This document shows, one piece after another, positions 7,918-16,595 of a stretch of 55,877 nucleotides of DNA. Both the position numbers and the translations under genes were made by a program. This DNA comes from UKL13-2 sp947085425 (GTDB lineage: Bacteria > Pseudomonadota > Gammaproteobacteria > Burkholderiales > Usitatibacteraceae): assembly GCA_947085425.1 (NCBI GenBank), contig CAMTWK010000008.1, positions 1 through 55,877 of the forward strand, given 5' to 3'. The notes beneath the pieces were generated by a model. The model was given only the letters and a program-made list of their open reading frames with translations, was not told the DNA's origin and searched no databases. The stretch's first letter is position 1, and every line of letters starts with the position of its first letter.

Positions 7918-9117
7918 TTATTGCACTTTGTCATTATATGTGTGCCGCCGCCACCACGCCTCCATCGGCCCTTGCGCCCGATAACGCAAATACACATGGC
8001 TAAAAATGAGCTGCGCGACAAAAATGCCAATCGCCAGCAGCGCAATCACAAACTGGCCGCGATCAGCGAGGCCAAAACCATAACCGTTCAACAGCAGCGA
8101 CATCAACACCGATTGCATGAGGTAGTTGGTCAGTGCCATGCGGCCCATCGGGGCGAGCAGTGTGACGAGTTTGCCGCCCAACGGAGTGAGCGAGCCAAGT
8201 GCCAGCGCAGCGATATAGGCGGGAGCCAGCAGCGGTGCAAACATCAGGCAGATCACCGTCCAGGTATTGGGCAGCAGGGTTGGATCACTCGCCGACTCCA
8301 CGCTGTGTGCCGCCATGCCAATGGAAAACGGCAGCCCGAGCGCCAGGGAGCAGAAAAATATGCGCCGCCATGTTTGGATATGGCGCTCCGGTGCCTGTAA
8401 CCAACCGAGTTGGGCCACGAGGGCACCCAGCAAAAAAATAAACACCACGTGTGGAAACACAAACAGCCAGGCCACCAACAATTGCGCAACATCACCAAGC
8501 CGGCTGGTGATGGTGTCGAGATAGCCGCCGCTGCTGTAAATCATGAACCGGTCGAGCATGGCGCCCACCTCGGCGTCGGTGACCGGGCGCGGGGTGATGG
8601 TCAACGTTGTGAACACGTTGATCAGCCCTAAAACCAACAGCACCGCGCCCCAGAAACGCAACGGTTTCAGCAGGGATCGCGGGCCGAGGCCAAGGTGAAT
8701 CGTCAGCAGGAAGCCGGCCAGCGCATAACCCGCCAGGATGTCGCCAAACCAAATGACACTGCCGTGGAGCAGTCCGATTGCCAGCAGAAATTGCAGCCGC
8801 CGCTGGTAACGTGCCGCCATCCCGGTGGTGTCCAGCCCGGCGCGCCGCCAGCGTTTTGCCATGACGGCAAAACCGTAGCCAAAGCAAAAACAAAAAATGG
8901 GATAGAACTTGTGCACAAGCAGCAAGGAGGTGAGGGTCAGCGTCACTTCATCCAGTGTGCCGGCATCGTCCCACAACATACCCAGGCTCGGTGCGCCGAT
9001 GCCCCAACTGAAACCCTGGATGTTGACCAGCACAATGCCGAACAGCGCAAAGCCGCGCAGCGCGTCGATCAGAGCGTGGCGCGCGGCGGGTGGGAATGCG
9101 GATGAATCAGCCTGCAA
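7918..9117 (-). CDS. DUF418-family integral membrane protein
   Basis: This 399-residue protein has about ten hydrophobic helices. It carries the DUF418 hallmarks: an N-terminal ALIDALRGFALFGIVLVNI and a C-terminal domain with GRMALTNYLMQS and a late LxYRAQGPMEAWWR segment. The family (YeiB-like) is predicted to be transport- or acyl-transfer-related, but its function is not established. The start is taken as TTG because no ATG precedes the conserved N-terminus. It overlaps the upstream DUF3429 gene by 11 bases, so the two are co-translated. Confidence 0.85.
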   Translation of the reverse strand: MQADSSAFPPAARHALIDALRGFALFGIVLVNIQGFSWGIGAPSLGMLWDDAGTLDEVTLTLTSLLLVHKFYPIFCFCFGYGFAVMAKRWRRAGLDTTGMAARYQRRLQFLLAIGLLHGSVIWFGDILAGYALAGFLLTIHLGLGPRSLLKPLRFWGAVLLVLGLINVFTTLTITPRPVTDAEVGAMLDRFMIYSSGGYLDTITSRLGDVAQLLVAWLFVFPHVVFIFLLGALVAQLGWLQAPERHIQTWRRIFFCSLALGLPFSIGMAAHSVESASDPTLLPNTWTVICLMFAPLLAPAYIAALALGSLTPLGGKLVTLLAPMGRMALTNYLMQSVLMSLLLNGYGFGLADRGQFVIALLAIGIFVAQLIFSHVYLRYRAQGPMEAWWRRHTYNDKVQ

Positions 9118-9565
9118 CGAGTGCCGCGATCAATGCGCCGAGAATCACACACGAAATGATCGAACGCAGCCGGTAGAACCAATCCGGGATGACCTGTTGC
9201 AAATGCAGCAGAGAATCAATGATCCAGACGAACCCCACCAGAAAAATGGCGACGATAATGCGCGCGGTCGAAACGGGCAGAAACAACATGGCCCACGCCA
9301 GCAAGCTCGGCACAATCGACAACAAAAACAATGACCGTGCAGTATGCGGCTGCTGCTCCATGGTGGAAATGCCTATGCCCCATTGGATGCCGCCTAAAAA
9401 TGACACAACGATGGCGGCGTAACTGATGATGGCTTGCGCGGCGAGTGGGCGATATAAACCCAGCCCGAGCATTTTGCCAAACAGCAAAAAAAACACACAA
9501 ACGAAAAACGGCACTGTGCCCAGATAGAGTAAAACGGTGGCGATACGTCTTGGCGAAAAATTCAT
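9107..9565 (-). CDS. DUF3429-family membrane protein
   Basis: This 152-residue protein has about five membrane helices and matches the DUF3429 pattern: an early PFF segment, then AIISYAAIVVSFLGGIQWGIG, then SLLAWAMLF. Its role is unknown. It forms a two-gene unit with the downstream DUF418 gene (11 bp overlap). DUF3429 genes are widespread in proteobacteria and eukaryotic mitochondria, which suggests a basic membrane role, but nothing here specifies it. Confidence 0.8.
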   Translation of the reverse strand: MNFSPRRIATVLLYLGTVPFFVCVFFLLFGKMLGLGLYRPLAAQAIISYAAIVVSFLGGIQWGIGISTMEQQPHTARSLFLLSIVPSLLAWAMLFLPVSTARIIVAIFLVGFVWIIDSLLHLQQVIPDWFYRLRSIISCVILGALIAALVAG

Positions 9566-9632
9566 AGGTTATCTGCTGGTGGATCGGCGGAAAACATCAG
9601 GAAAACGCAGCATAGCACCAGGGTTTGGCCGG

Positions 9633-11072
9633 TTATCGGACCAAGATGGTGATCAGCAAGCCAACGGCGGCCACAGCCAGCGTGCCGACCACCACCAACA
9701 GCAGCAGCGGGTTGGGCGGCGGCGGTGGCATTTCTGAGGGCGTTCTAAAGCCGGCGTCAGGAACCGCGGCATGCGCAGTTTTTTTTAATTTGCTGCGATC
9801 AATTTCATCCGTCAGGTCGAGGTCGGGCTTACCTTTGGTCGCTGCAGCCGCGTCGTTTGCCTGCTTGGCCGCGTAAGCGTGTGCAGCGAGTTCCATTTCT
9901 TCTAGCTGGGCGATGGGCACGGTTGCGGTGTCGATCGGGCGGCCCGGAGTAAGGCTTGGTTTCATGCCGGGTTTGCCGGACAGTGAGGCGGGAACATCAC
10001 CCGAATAAGCGCGCATTTTTTTTGTTTCAGAAATGTACTTCGAAAACATTTCTGTTTGATTGGTCATCGCCGCAAGCTTCATGGTGGCATCAAACGAATC
10101 AAATTTTTTGGCCAAGGTCAGCGGTGCGACCGGGGTTTCGTCCTCGGTTTTTTTAAAGCGGCCGACACCCGCGCCCAGCGCATCTGCGGCGGTTAATTTT
10201 GTCTGGGTCGGGATGTCGTTGGCGATCACCCGACTGGCGGGTTTGGCGGAAGCAATCATACGTTTGACTTCGCCCAGATCTTGTGCGAACTCACGCATCG
10301 ACTGGTAACGTTCGTCCACCGCTTTTGCCAGCGCCTTGGCAACAATCAGGTCGAGCATGGTCGGCACATCGGTATTTAAAGCCGATGGTGGATTGGGCGT
10401 ATGGTTGACGGTCGCGTACATGATGGCGTTGACGTTGTCGCCATCAAACGCCGGCAGCAAGGTTAATGCTTCGTACAGCACCACGCCGAGTGAAAAAATA
10501 TCGGTGCGATGATCCAGGTTCTTGCCGATCACCTGCTCGGGTGACATATAGCGTGGTGAGCCGAGAATCAAGCCGGTCATGGTTTTGACCGCCGAGGCTG
10601 TCATACGCGCGATGCCGAAGTCGGTGATCTTGGCGTAGCCGCCTTTGACAATCATGATGTTGGACGGCTTGACGTCACGATGAATAATGTCGTGCTCATG
10701 CGCCATTGCCAGCCCGCTGGCGATCTGCCCGATCCAGTCGACGGTATCAATAACCTTCGGCCGCCCGGTGTCCTGCAAGATATCCTTGAGCTCTTTGCCA
10801 TCCAACAATTCCATGGCCATGTAGGCGACGGATTCATTTTTACCAACGTCAAAAATCGTCACAATGTTCGGATGGTTGAGGCGGCCGGCTGCTTTGATCT
10901 CTTGTTGAAATCGCGCCTCGTATTCGGCCAGATCATCACTATTAAGAGTCAGGTTGACGGTTTTGATGGCGACCGTCCGGTCGATGGCCGGGTCGATGGC
11001 CTTATAAACGACGCCCATGGCACCCTGGCCGATGACCGACAATATCTTGTAGCGTCCGAGCGTTTCAATCAT
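9633..11072 (-). CDS. membrane-anchored Ser/Thr protein kinase (Hanks type)
   Basis: This 479-residue protein begins with a kinase domain (about 8-270): Gly loop GQGAMG (15-20), Lys37 in VAIK, Glu58, HRDVKPSN with catalytic Asp133, DFG Asp151, and MSPEQ in the P+1 loop. All catalytic residues are intact. A roughly 180-residue Ala/Lys/Asp-rich linker follows, then a C-terminal membrane helix (about 455-478). There is no PASTA or other recognisable sensor domain outside the membrane. The kinase would face the cytosol as a tail-anchored protein. It is the last gene of a cyclase–lipoprotein–kinase operon (23 bp gap), so its targets may be in that pathway. Confidence 0.92.
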   Translation of the reverse strand: MIETLGRYKILSVIGQGAMGVVYKAIDPAIDRTVAIKTVNLTLNSDDLAEYEARFQQEIKAAGRLNHPNIVTIFDVGKNESVAYMAMELLDGKELKDILQDTGRPKVIDTVDWIGQIASGLAMAHEHDIIHRDVKPSNIMIVKGGYAKITDFGIARMTASAVKTMTGLILGSPRYMSPEQVIGKNLDHRTDIFSLGVVLYEALTLLPAFDGDNVNAIMYATVNHTPNPPSALNTDVPTMLDLIVAKALAKAVDERYQSMREFAQDLGEVKRMIASAKPASRVIANDIPTQTKLTAADALGAGVGRFKKTEDETPVAPLTLAKKFDSFDATMKLAAMTNQTEMFSKYISETKKMRAYSGDVPASLSGKPGMKPSLTPGRPIDTATVPIAQLEEMELAAHAYAAKQANDAAAATKGKPDLDLTDEIDRSKLKKTAHAAVPDAGFRTPSEMPPPPPNPLLLLVVVGTLAVAAVGLLITILVR

Positions 11073-11095
11073 TATGCAAATGAAATTTTAGAGTT

Positions 11096-11926
11096 CTATT
11101 TTTTTACGGGAGCGACCGGCTTGGCGGCGATTGATTTGATGCGGGCCTTGGCGCGGCGAAACGATGGTCCCCACGAGGGATGGCCCACCTCGGCGGCGGA
11201 GAGTTCGAAATCGGGCTGTGACTGCAAAATCTTTTCAAACTCCTGCTGGCAAAGTGTCATGCGATTGCTTAAACAATAACTGAAGGCGGTGAACTTGTGT
11301 GCCTTGAGTTGGTTGTCGGTGGACAGGGTTTCTTTTAACGCGTCCTGAAAAATTTTTACAGACTTGATGTAGTCGGCGGCATCGTACGCGATCATGGCGT
11401 CGGTCATCAATTTTTCACCGGTTGTGGGTACTTTTGCCGCCGGTGAGAAAAATGCGCGACCACTGCGTCGTGCCTCGATTTCATTTTTGACATTGCGAAA
11501 CACCGGGCCCCATACCGGGTGGCCGGTTTCTGCCGGTGACAATTCAAATTTTGCATCGATGCCAAGCAATTTTTCAAATTCCTCGCGGCAATTTGCTTCA
11601 CGATTCGATACGCAATAAATGAACGCCATGTGTTTGCGTGCATTGAGCTGTTGCGGCGGGGTCAATACCCTGCTGTCGAGCGCCAACAAAAAATTCTTGA
11701 TGGCGTCGTCATAATTTCCAGCGTCGTATGACTTCAAACCGTCGTTAATATTATTGTTGGCGCGTTCCAGCCGTTGTTGTTTGGCGATTTCGTCCGGTGT
11801 GGGGCCGGTTGAAGCTGGCGGCGGCACGGCGCAGCCCGCCAAAATCATTGCGGTGGCAACGGCCAGCAACAATGGCAGCTTAAAAAGCCGCAAGGAAAAC
11901 GAAGTGGGTGGGGATGCATTCTTCAT
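11096..11926 (-). CDS. TssQ-like lipoprotein with two tandem repeat domains
   Basis: This 276-residue protein has a lipoprotein signal (MILAGC, Cys32). Two similar modules follow, at about 56-150 and 170-262. Each has a TPR-like helical start (YDAGNYDDAIKNF and YDAADYIKSVKIF), then AxKHMAFIYCVSNR- or AHKFTAFSYCLSNR-type segments, a CxxEFEK helix, and the signature AEtGHPvWGPvFR. The signature resembles lipoproteins annotated as TssQ, associated with type VI secretion; this is from memory of the family. Usual members have one module, so this one looks internally duplicated. No type VI secretion genes are in the window. It would sit on the periplasmic face of a membrane, between the cyclase-like protein and the kinase. 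Confidence 0.75.
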   Translation of the reverse strand: MKNASPPTSFSLRLFKLPLLLAVATAMILAGCAVPPPASTGPTPDEIAKQQRLERANNNINDGLKSYDAGNYDDAIKNFLLALDSRVLTPPQQLNARKHMAFIYCVSNREANCREEFEKLLGIDAKFELSPAETGHPVWGPVFRNVKNEIEARRSGRAFFSPAAKVPTTGEKLMTDAMIAYDAADYIKSVKIFQDALKETLSTDNQLKAHKFTAFSYCLSNRMTLCQQEFEKILQSQPDFELSAAEVGHPSWGPSFRRAKARIKSIAAKPVAPVKK

Positions 11927-11937
11927 ATCGGCCTCAA

Positions 11938-13251
11938 TTATTTAAATTGGTGGCGAATCGTTTGCTCTTCTTTTGGTTTCACCTCGATGGTGGTCACCAA
12001 TGGCGTAAAGGTTGAATTGCGTACTTCAATCTTATGTTTGCCAGGAGAAAGTTTGTATTGCTTGATGGGCGGCGAGGTGCCGATCGACTTGCCATTCACC
12101 AACACTTCACCCCACGGCTGGATGGCAAAATTTATGGTGGTTTGTACAATCGGCACCTTGGGTGGATCGATCTTTGCTGTGTCTTGATTTGCGTCAGTTT
12201 TGGCGGCGGCTTTCACCGGCACCAGTGGAGCCGGCGTGACCGGTGTCGCGGCGGCGGGCAAAGCGACCGGCTTGTCGGCGGTGTCTGCCGCATCCGCTGG
12301 TTTGGTTGCAGCCGGTATCGATCCGCCGCCCGCCGCAGGATTCGCGGCGGGCGTGTCTGTTAATGTGGTCGCGGCGGTTGCAGCGGTGGTCAGTGGATCG
12401 GCTGGATCGGCGGGTGTCGGTTTTTTCATCGCCAACGTCAATGCCAGTGCCAGCACCACGGCACCCAATGCCCCGCCGACAATGGTCAGTTTCTTCTTGT
12501 CTTGCAAAAACGGCAACGCGTCACCGGCATCTTCCGTCTGCACGGAATCAGTTGTGGTTGCCTTTTTCGGTTTTTCAATTTTGTTGCCGCCAGCAGCTGC
12601 AGGTTTACTGCGTGGATTGGTGGCCGCGGCGCGGTCGACCATGCCGGAGCGGGCATGATTAAAGGCGGCGGCAGAATCACCGACAACATAGATTTCATGC
12701 TCGCGAACATGTTTGTCCGTGCGTGAGCCCTCGTATTTGAACAATTGCGCATACTCATCCGAGATGACCGACACCACGTCATAAAATGAACGCGATACCA
12801 CCACCTGACCGGGGCGCGCAAAACTCATGATCCGTTGTGCGACGTTGATGCCATCACCAACAATATTTGGATGGCCGTTGATGTCGCGAACCAATTTGAT
12901 GGGGCCGAGGTTAATGCCGATGCGCAAAAATAGATCGGTGCCCGACGACGTTGATTCATCGGTCGGTTCAGCAGCATCCGGAGATTGCCGCTTGAGCAGG
13001 TCGCGAATGTTCATGCCGACAAACAACGCGTCCTCCGGGTCACCAATAAAACTCAGGGCCGCACCGTCACCGGTGTCGAGAATTATGCGTTGTTCCATGG
13101 CAACGTCGGTCAGCGCATCCGACAGCAGGGACGTAAACCGGTCCTTCATTGTGATCTGCGCAGAGACGGATTTTTTTGAGTAGCCGACAATATCAACAAA
13201 CACCACACTGCCAATAAACGTGCGGTTACCCTGATCCATCGACGCACTCAT
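11938..13251 (-). CDS. class III nucleotide cyclase-like membrane protein with C-terminal PEGA domain
   Basis: This 437-residue protein has a cytosolic class III cyclase catalytic domain (about 12-190), an Ala/Lys/Pro-rich linker, one membrane helix (about 253-275), a long Ala/Pro/Thr-rich periplasmic linker and a C-terminal PEGA domain (about 375-435, WGEVLVNGKSIG). The metal-binding Asp pair is present (D20 in FVDIVGYS, D62 in DTGDG), as is the transition-state N-x3-R (INVAQR). The residues that normally select ATP (Lys before GD, Asp before the Gly of the next motif) appear as Leu58 and Asn, so substrate and activity are uncertain. AGAGGA four bases upstream supports the start. It is the first gene of the operon. 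Confidence 0.85.
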   Translation of the reverse strand: MSASMDQGNRTFIGSVVFVDIVGYSKKSVSAQITMKDRFTSLLSDALTDVAMEQRIILDTGDGAALSFIGDPEDALFVGMNIRDLLKRQSPDAAEPTDESTSSGTDLFLRIGINLGPIKLVRDINGHPNIVGDGINVAQRIMSFARPGQVVVSRSFYDVVSVISDEYAQLFKYEGSRTDKHVREHEIYVVGDSAAAFNHARSGMVDRAAATNPRSKPAAAGGNKIEKPKKATTTDSVQTEDAGDALPFLQDKKKLTIVGGALGAVVLALALTLAMKKPTPADPADPLTTAATAATTLTDTPAANPAAGGGSIPAATKPADAADTADKPVALPAAATPVTPAPLVPVKAAAKTDANQDTAKIDPPKVPIVQTTINFAIQPWGEVLVNGKSIGTSPPIKQYKLSPGKHKIEVRNSTFTPLVTTIEVKPKEEQTIRHQFK

Positions 13252-13623
13252 GCATTCCTCTTCGGTGAATTTGAATTGCCGCTCATGATCTCACCATCAC
13301 TCGCCAATTGGGTAATGGGGGCGGCAATTTTGCCCGATAGAAATGTTGCGACCAACAATTCGAACATATTTGGTTACCGAGTGCGTAAGGCGTTGAGTGG
13401 TCGCATTCTGTACGGGGGAAACATTTTCCAGTCAGGTCAGACAGGCGCGATCCAGCGTTGTTGTTAGTTTACCCAATAATCCGGCAAACACATAAGGCAA
13501 TACAAGGATTGGCCGACTTTTGCAGAATGATTCGTTATTGCCAATTTGCGGCAGCAAATAACGGGCGGGCAAATTGATTTCGAATTTTGAATCGTTGCCA
13601 ATCCCCGATTCAAGGGAGGGGGA
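13252..13623. other. 372-bp intergenic region without a gene
   Basis: This region lies between the start of the cyclase-like gene and the end of the SDR gene, both on the minus strand, so it should hold the operon promoter of the former and the transcription end of the latter. A bulged inverted repeat (cgttattgc at 13533-13541 with gcaaataacg at 13554-13563) and a second inverted repeat (aatcccc near 13599-13605 with ggggatt at 13619-13625) are visible. Neither is followed by a T-run in the direction of the upstream gene. No convincing coding frame is present. Confidence 0.5.
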
Positions 13624-14406
13624 TTATTTTTTGTAGATCAGCGGCGCATCGAGCGGGGCGTCACCACTGATGAGATACATCATGTGTGGAATCAACGAGT
13701 CAATAGGTGCCACCTCGGACGGTAATTCACCGGGGTGACTCATTGCGCGCATATGTGACGCAATAGGTCCGGGCACCAATACACGCAGTCGCAATGATGA
13801 ATCGTGTTGAAATTCATCGTTCCATATGGTGGTCATACTGCTTAACATCGCTTTGGTGGTGGCAAATGCACCCCAATAAGCTGTTGGTTCGATGGCGTGT
13901 GTTTCCGACAAAAAGACCACGTTGCCATTTTTTTCCGGTGCGCGTTTGAGCATGGGTAAACAAACCCGGGTGACCGACACCGGTGCCAGCACATTAACTG
14001 CAAAATGTGCATTCCATGAGGTGACGTTTTGCAGGGCCAGCGGGGTCAGTGGTTCCATATGACTGGCAGCATGGAAAATTCCATCGAGCCGTTTAAAACC
14101 GGCAAAAATAGTTTCCGCCATGCCTTTGTAGTCAGCTTCCGTAGCCGTCAAAAAGTCCAAGACGATATTGGCGGGCTGCGGAAAACCGGCGGTCTCGATG
14201 GCGTCGTAAATGTTATTGAGACGGGACTGTTTTCTGCCGTGCAAGATCACCGTGGCACCGTATTTCGCAAAAGTCATGGCGGCGACGCGGCCAATACTGC
14301 CGGAGGCACCCGTGACCAAAATGACGCGGTCTTTCAGGCAGCCTTCCGCCGGTTGGTAATCGGCGGCAAGCGTGCCAAAGGCGCCAATAAATGGAGTGTT
14401 AAACAT
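13624..14406 (-). CDS. SDR-fold protein with catalytic Tyr replaced by Phe
   Basis: This 260-residue protein has a Rossmann cofactor motif TGASGSIG (32-39), an NAG-like region (FHAASH) and Ser168, but the active-site YxxxK reads F181-A-T-T-K185. The layout resembles YciK-type short-chain dehydrogenases, where WGAY..SK is expected. With the proton-donating Tyr missing, it is probably not a standard oxidoreductase; Tyr177 is four residues earlier and could not take the usual place. It overlaps hpnE by eight bases, so it is translated with the squalene genes. It may be a binding or scaffold protein, or an enzyme with altered chemistry. Confidence 0.85.
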   Translation of the reverse strand: MFNTPFIGAFGTLAADYQPAEGCLKDRVILVTGASGSIGRVAAMTFAKYGATVILHGRKQSRLNNIYDAIETAGFPQPANIVLDFLTATEADYKGMAETIFAGFKRLDGIFHAASHMEPLTPLALQNVTSWNAHFAVNVLAPVSVTRVCLPMLKRAPEKNGNVVFLSETHAIEPTAYWGAFATTKAMLSSMTTIWNDEFQHDSSLRLRVLVPGPIASHMRAMSHPGELPSEVAPIDSLIPHMMYLISGDAPLDAPLIYKK

Positions 14407-15739
14407 CGTGCCTGCCTGGTTCGGAGTGGATGATTTTTAACGCGGCATCAGCGGCAGCAAGACCATTGCGTACTGTGCCTTCGATGGTCGCGGGATAGCT
14501 TCGATGTGGGTTCGCCACGTCATCACCGGCCAGGAAAATTCGCGGCGAAGCGGTGAGATGGGAGGGTCTTGGTGCGTCCGGCGTGCAGGCAAAAGTGGCG
14601 AATTTCTCGCGAATCACCTTTTGCCAACTTGGCGGCGGCAGCGTTGGGGCGAATTGACGCAGCTCGGCCAAGGTCTGCGCGGCCAAGGTCTCGGCGTCCA
14701 TTAAATCGTGTGGCCCGGATGCGGAAATGACTGCGGATACAACCAACTCGGTGGTGGCTGCGCCGTCGAACAGTTGGCGGCGGTCAAAAAACCAGTGAAC
14801 AAGACCTTGGGTTTGGCCAATCATGGCGCCAGGCAGGGCGGTGGTGGACTCGAAACCCAGGTAAATCGTCGTAATGGGTTCGTAGCGCAGGGGGTTTGCC
14901 GCAGGCGTGGCTTGATCAGCTAATAATTGCACAGGCAGCAGGTCGCCGCGCTGATGCGGCCCCACCGCAATGATCACCGCGTCAAACGAATGTTGGGTAT
15001 TGCCAACCTGCAAAATAACCTGCTGTTGATCCTCCGTGATCGAACCCACCCGTTGGCCAAGAAACACTTGGCCGCCACGCTGCGAGATCCAATCTGCCGC
15101 CGGTGCCGGAAATAGCGCGGTCAGGTCGACGGTTGGCAACAATAAATCGCTGGCCGCGCGTTTGCCGGCCAGCGCGTCGCGCAGCACGTTGGCGAAGACC
15201 TGTGCCGACGCAGTCCCGATGGGGGTGTTGAGCGCGGACACGGTTAATGGCTGCCAAATATAGCGAATTAAATTGGTGGATTGGTCGAATTGACGCAGCA
15301 TTGCCAACACCGTCATCGCCGCATCGACTTTAAAGTTGCATCGACGCAATCGTCCCATCATGCGTATGGCCTTGAACCGGTCGGACCAGGTGAGCCCCTT
15401 TGCCGTCAACAATGCCACTGCCATATGCCAAGGTGCCGGTAAGCGTGGTGCGGTTAACAGAAAATGTGGCGGCATGGCCAAGCGCAGTGGAATGCGCTTA
15501 AAAACCGTGTCGGCGAGGCCGATTAGTTGGATCAGGCGCAGCAATTCAGTATAGGCACCGGACAAAATATGCTGTCCGTTGTCGAGCGCACGGCCCTGGT
15601 AATCAATGCGGCGGGCGCGGCCACCGAGAATGCGCCCAGCCTCATAAACACTGGCGGAGCCGCCGCATTCCGTTATGCGCACCGCTGCCGCCATGCCGGA
15701 ATAGCCGCCGCCAATAATGGCAATACGTGGATTCTTCAC
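14399..15739 (-). CDS. hpnE: squalene-associated FAD-dependent desaturase HpnE
   Basis: This 446-residue flavoprotein has an N-terminal FAD-binding GGGYSGMAAA motif and the conserved GGRARR and LDNGQHILSGAY segments of HpnE and phytoene-desaturase-like amine oxidases. A C-terminal FAD motif (LAGDDVANPHRSYPATIEG) closes the fold. HpnE reduces hydroxysqualene to squalene in the HpnC/D/E route. The start is GTG; no ATG lies near the flavin motif. The neighbours are hpnD 22 bases upstream and the SDR-fold gene overlapping its end. The set supplies squalene for hopanoids, although no squalene-hopene cyclase is in the window. Confidence 0.92.
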   Translation of the reverse strand: MKNPRIAIIGGGYSGMAAAVRITECGGSASVYEAGRILGGRARRIDYQGRALDNGQHILSGAYTELLRLIQLIGLADTVFKRIPLRLAMPPHFLLTAPRLPAPWHMAVALLTAKGLTWSDRFKAIRMMGRLRRCNFKVDAAMTVLAMLRQFDQSTNLIRYIWQPLTVSALNTPIGTASAQVFANVLRDALAGKRAASDLLLPTVDLTALFPAPAADWISQRGGQVFLGQRVGSITEDQQQVILQVGNTQHSFDAVIIAVGPHQRGDLLPVQLLADQATPAANPLRYEPITTIYLGFESTTALPGAMIGQTQGLVHWFFDRRQLFDGAATTELVVSAVISASGPHDLMDAETLAAQTLAELRQFAPTLPPPSWQKVIREKFATFACTPDAPRPSHLTASPRIFLAGDDVANPHRSYPATIEGTVRNGLAAADAALKIIHSEPGRHDV

Positions 15740-15761
15740 GGCAGGGTCTTGCCGGGCGGGA

Positions 15762-16595
15762 TTAATTGCTGACCCATGTTTTCCACGCCAGCCAAAGTTT
15801 GCGGATCGGGGTTAACGAGATTCGTTGGTTCAGCACCTTAAAACCATCGCGTTCAATTTCATCCAGCAAGGTACGATAAATGGCAGACATGATGAGTCCG
15901 GGCCTTTGTGGACGGCGGTCTTCAGCCGGAAGTGCTGCAATCGCCTTGCTGTATAAGGACTTTGCCCGCTCGGCTTGAAAGGTCATTAAGGCGACAAATT
16001 GTGGGCTATGGGTTGCCGACAGCACATCGGACAGGGCAACGTCAAACTGATCGAGTTCTGCTTGCGGCAGATATACCCGGTTACGGCGCGCGTCTTCGCC
16101 AACGTCGCGAATGATATTGGTCATTTGGAATGCTAAACCGAGATTCTCGGCGTACTCGAGCGTTTTGGGATTGGAAAATCCAAAAATGCTGGCCGACAGC
16201 TGGCCGACTACCCCCGCCACACGGTGACAATACAGTTGCAGTTCGCCCCAGTCCCGATAGCGTTTTTTGGTCAAGTCCATTTCCATGCCGTCAATGATTT
16301 CATTCAAACGCGCCGCGTCGATTTTGAAATGGACGGTAGCGGGTGCCAGCGCTTTGCTGACCGGATGGGTCGGGTGACCGGCAAATAAATTGGCGATTTC
16401 AGACCGCCACCAGCCTAATTTGGCCCTTGCCACGTCGGGGTCGGCAACCTCATCGGCGATGTCATCGACCTCGCGGCAAAACGCGTATAACGCCGTGATG
16501 GCGCGGCGTCGATCCGGCGGTAGAAACCGAAAGCTGTAATAAAAGCTCGAGCCACTGGCCGCAGCCTTTTGGGCGCAATATTCGTCAGGTGTCAT
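15762..16595 (-). CDS. hpnD: presqualene diphosphate synthase HpnD
   Basis: This 277-residue trans-isoprenyl diphosphate synthase-fold protein carries both Asp-rich motifs: REVDDIADEV near residue 42 and IIRDVGEDARRNRVYLP in the second half. HpnD joins two farnesyl diphosphates into presqualene diphosphate. The SSFYYSFRFLP start and CHRVAGVVG segment are typical of the family. It overlaps hpnC by four bases (ATGA), so the two synthases are coupled. Squalene/phytoene synthases share the fold; placement between hpnC and hpnE settles the call. Confidence 0.93.
   Translation of the reverse strand: MTPDEYCAQKAAASGSSFYYSFRFLPPDRRRAITALYAFCREVDDIADEVADPDVARAKLGWWRSEIANLFAGHPTHPVSKALAPATVHFKIDAARLNEIIDGMEMDLTKKRYRDWGELQLYCHRVAGVVGQLSASIFGFSNPKTLEYAENLGLAFQMTNIIRDVGEDARRNRVYLPQAELDQFDVALSDVLSATHSPQFVALMTFQAERAKSLYSKAIAALPAEDRRPQRPGLIMSAIYRTLLDEIERDGFKVLNQRISLTPIRKLWLAWKTWVSN

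Noticed and set aside
13599..13630. Terminator-like hairpin with T-run on the plus strand
   Set aside because: No plus-strand gene ends here, and in the minus direction it overlaps the stop codon and lacks a T-run after the stem.
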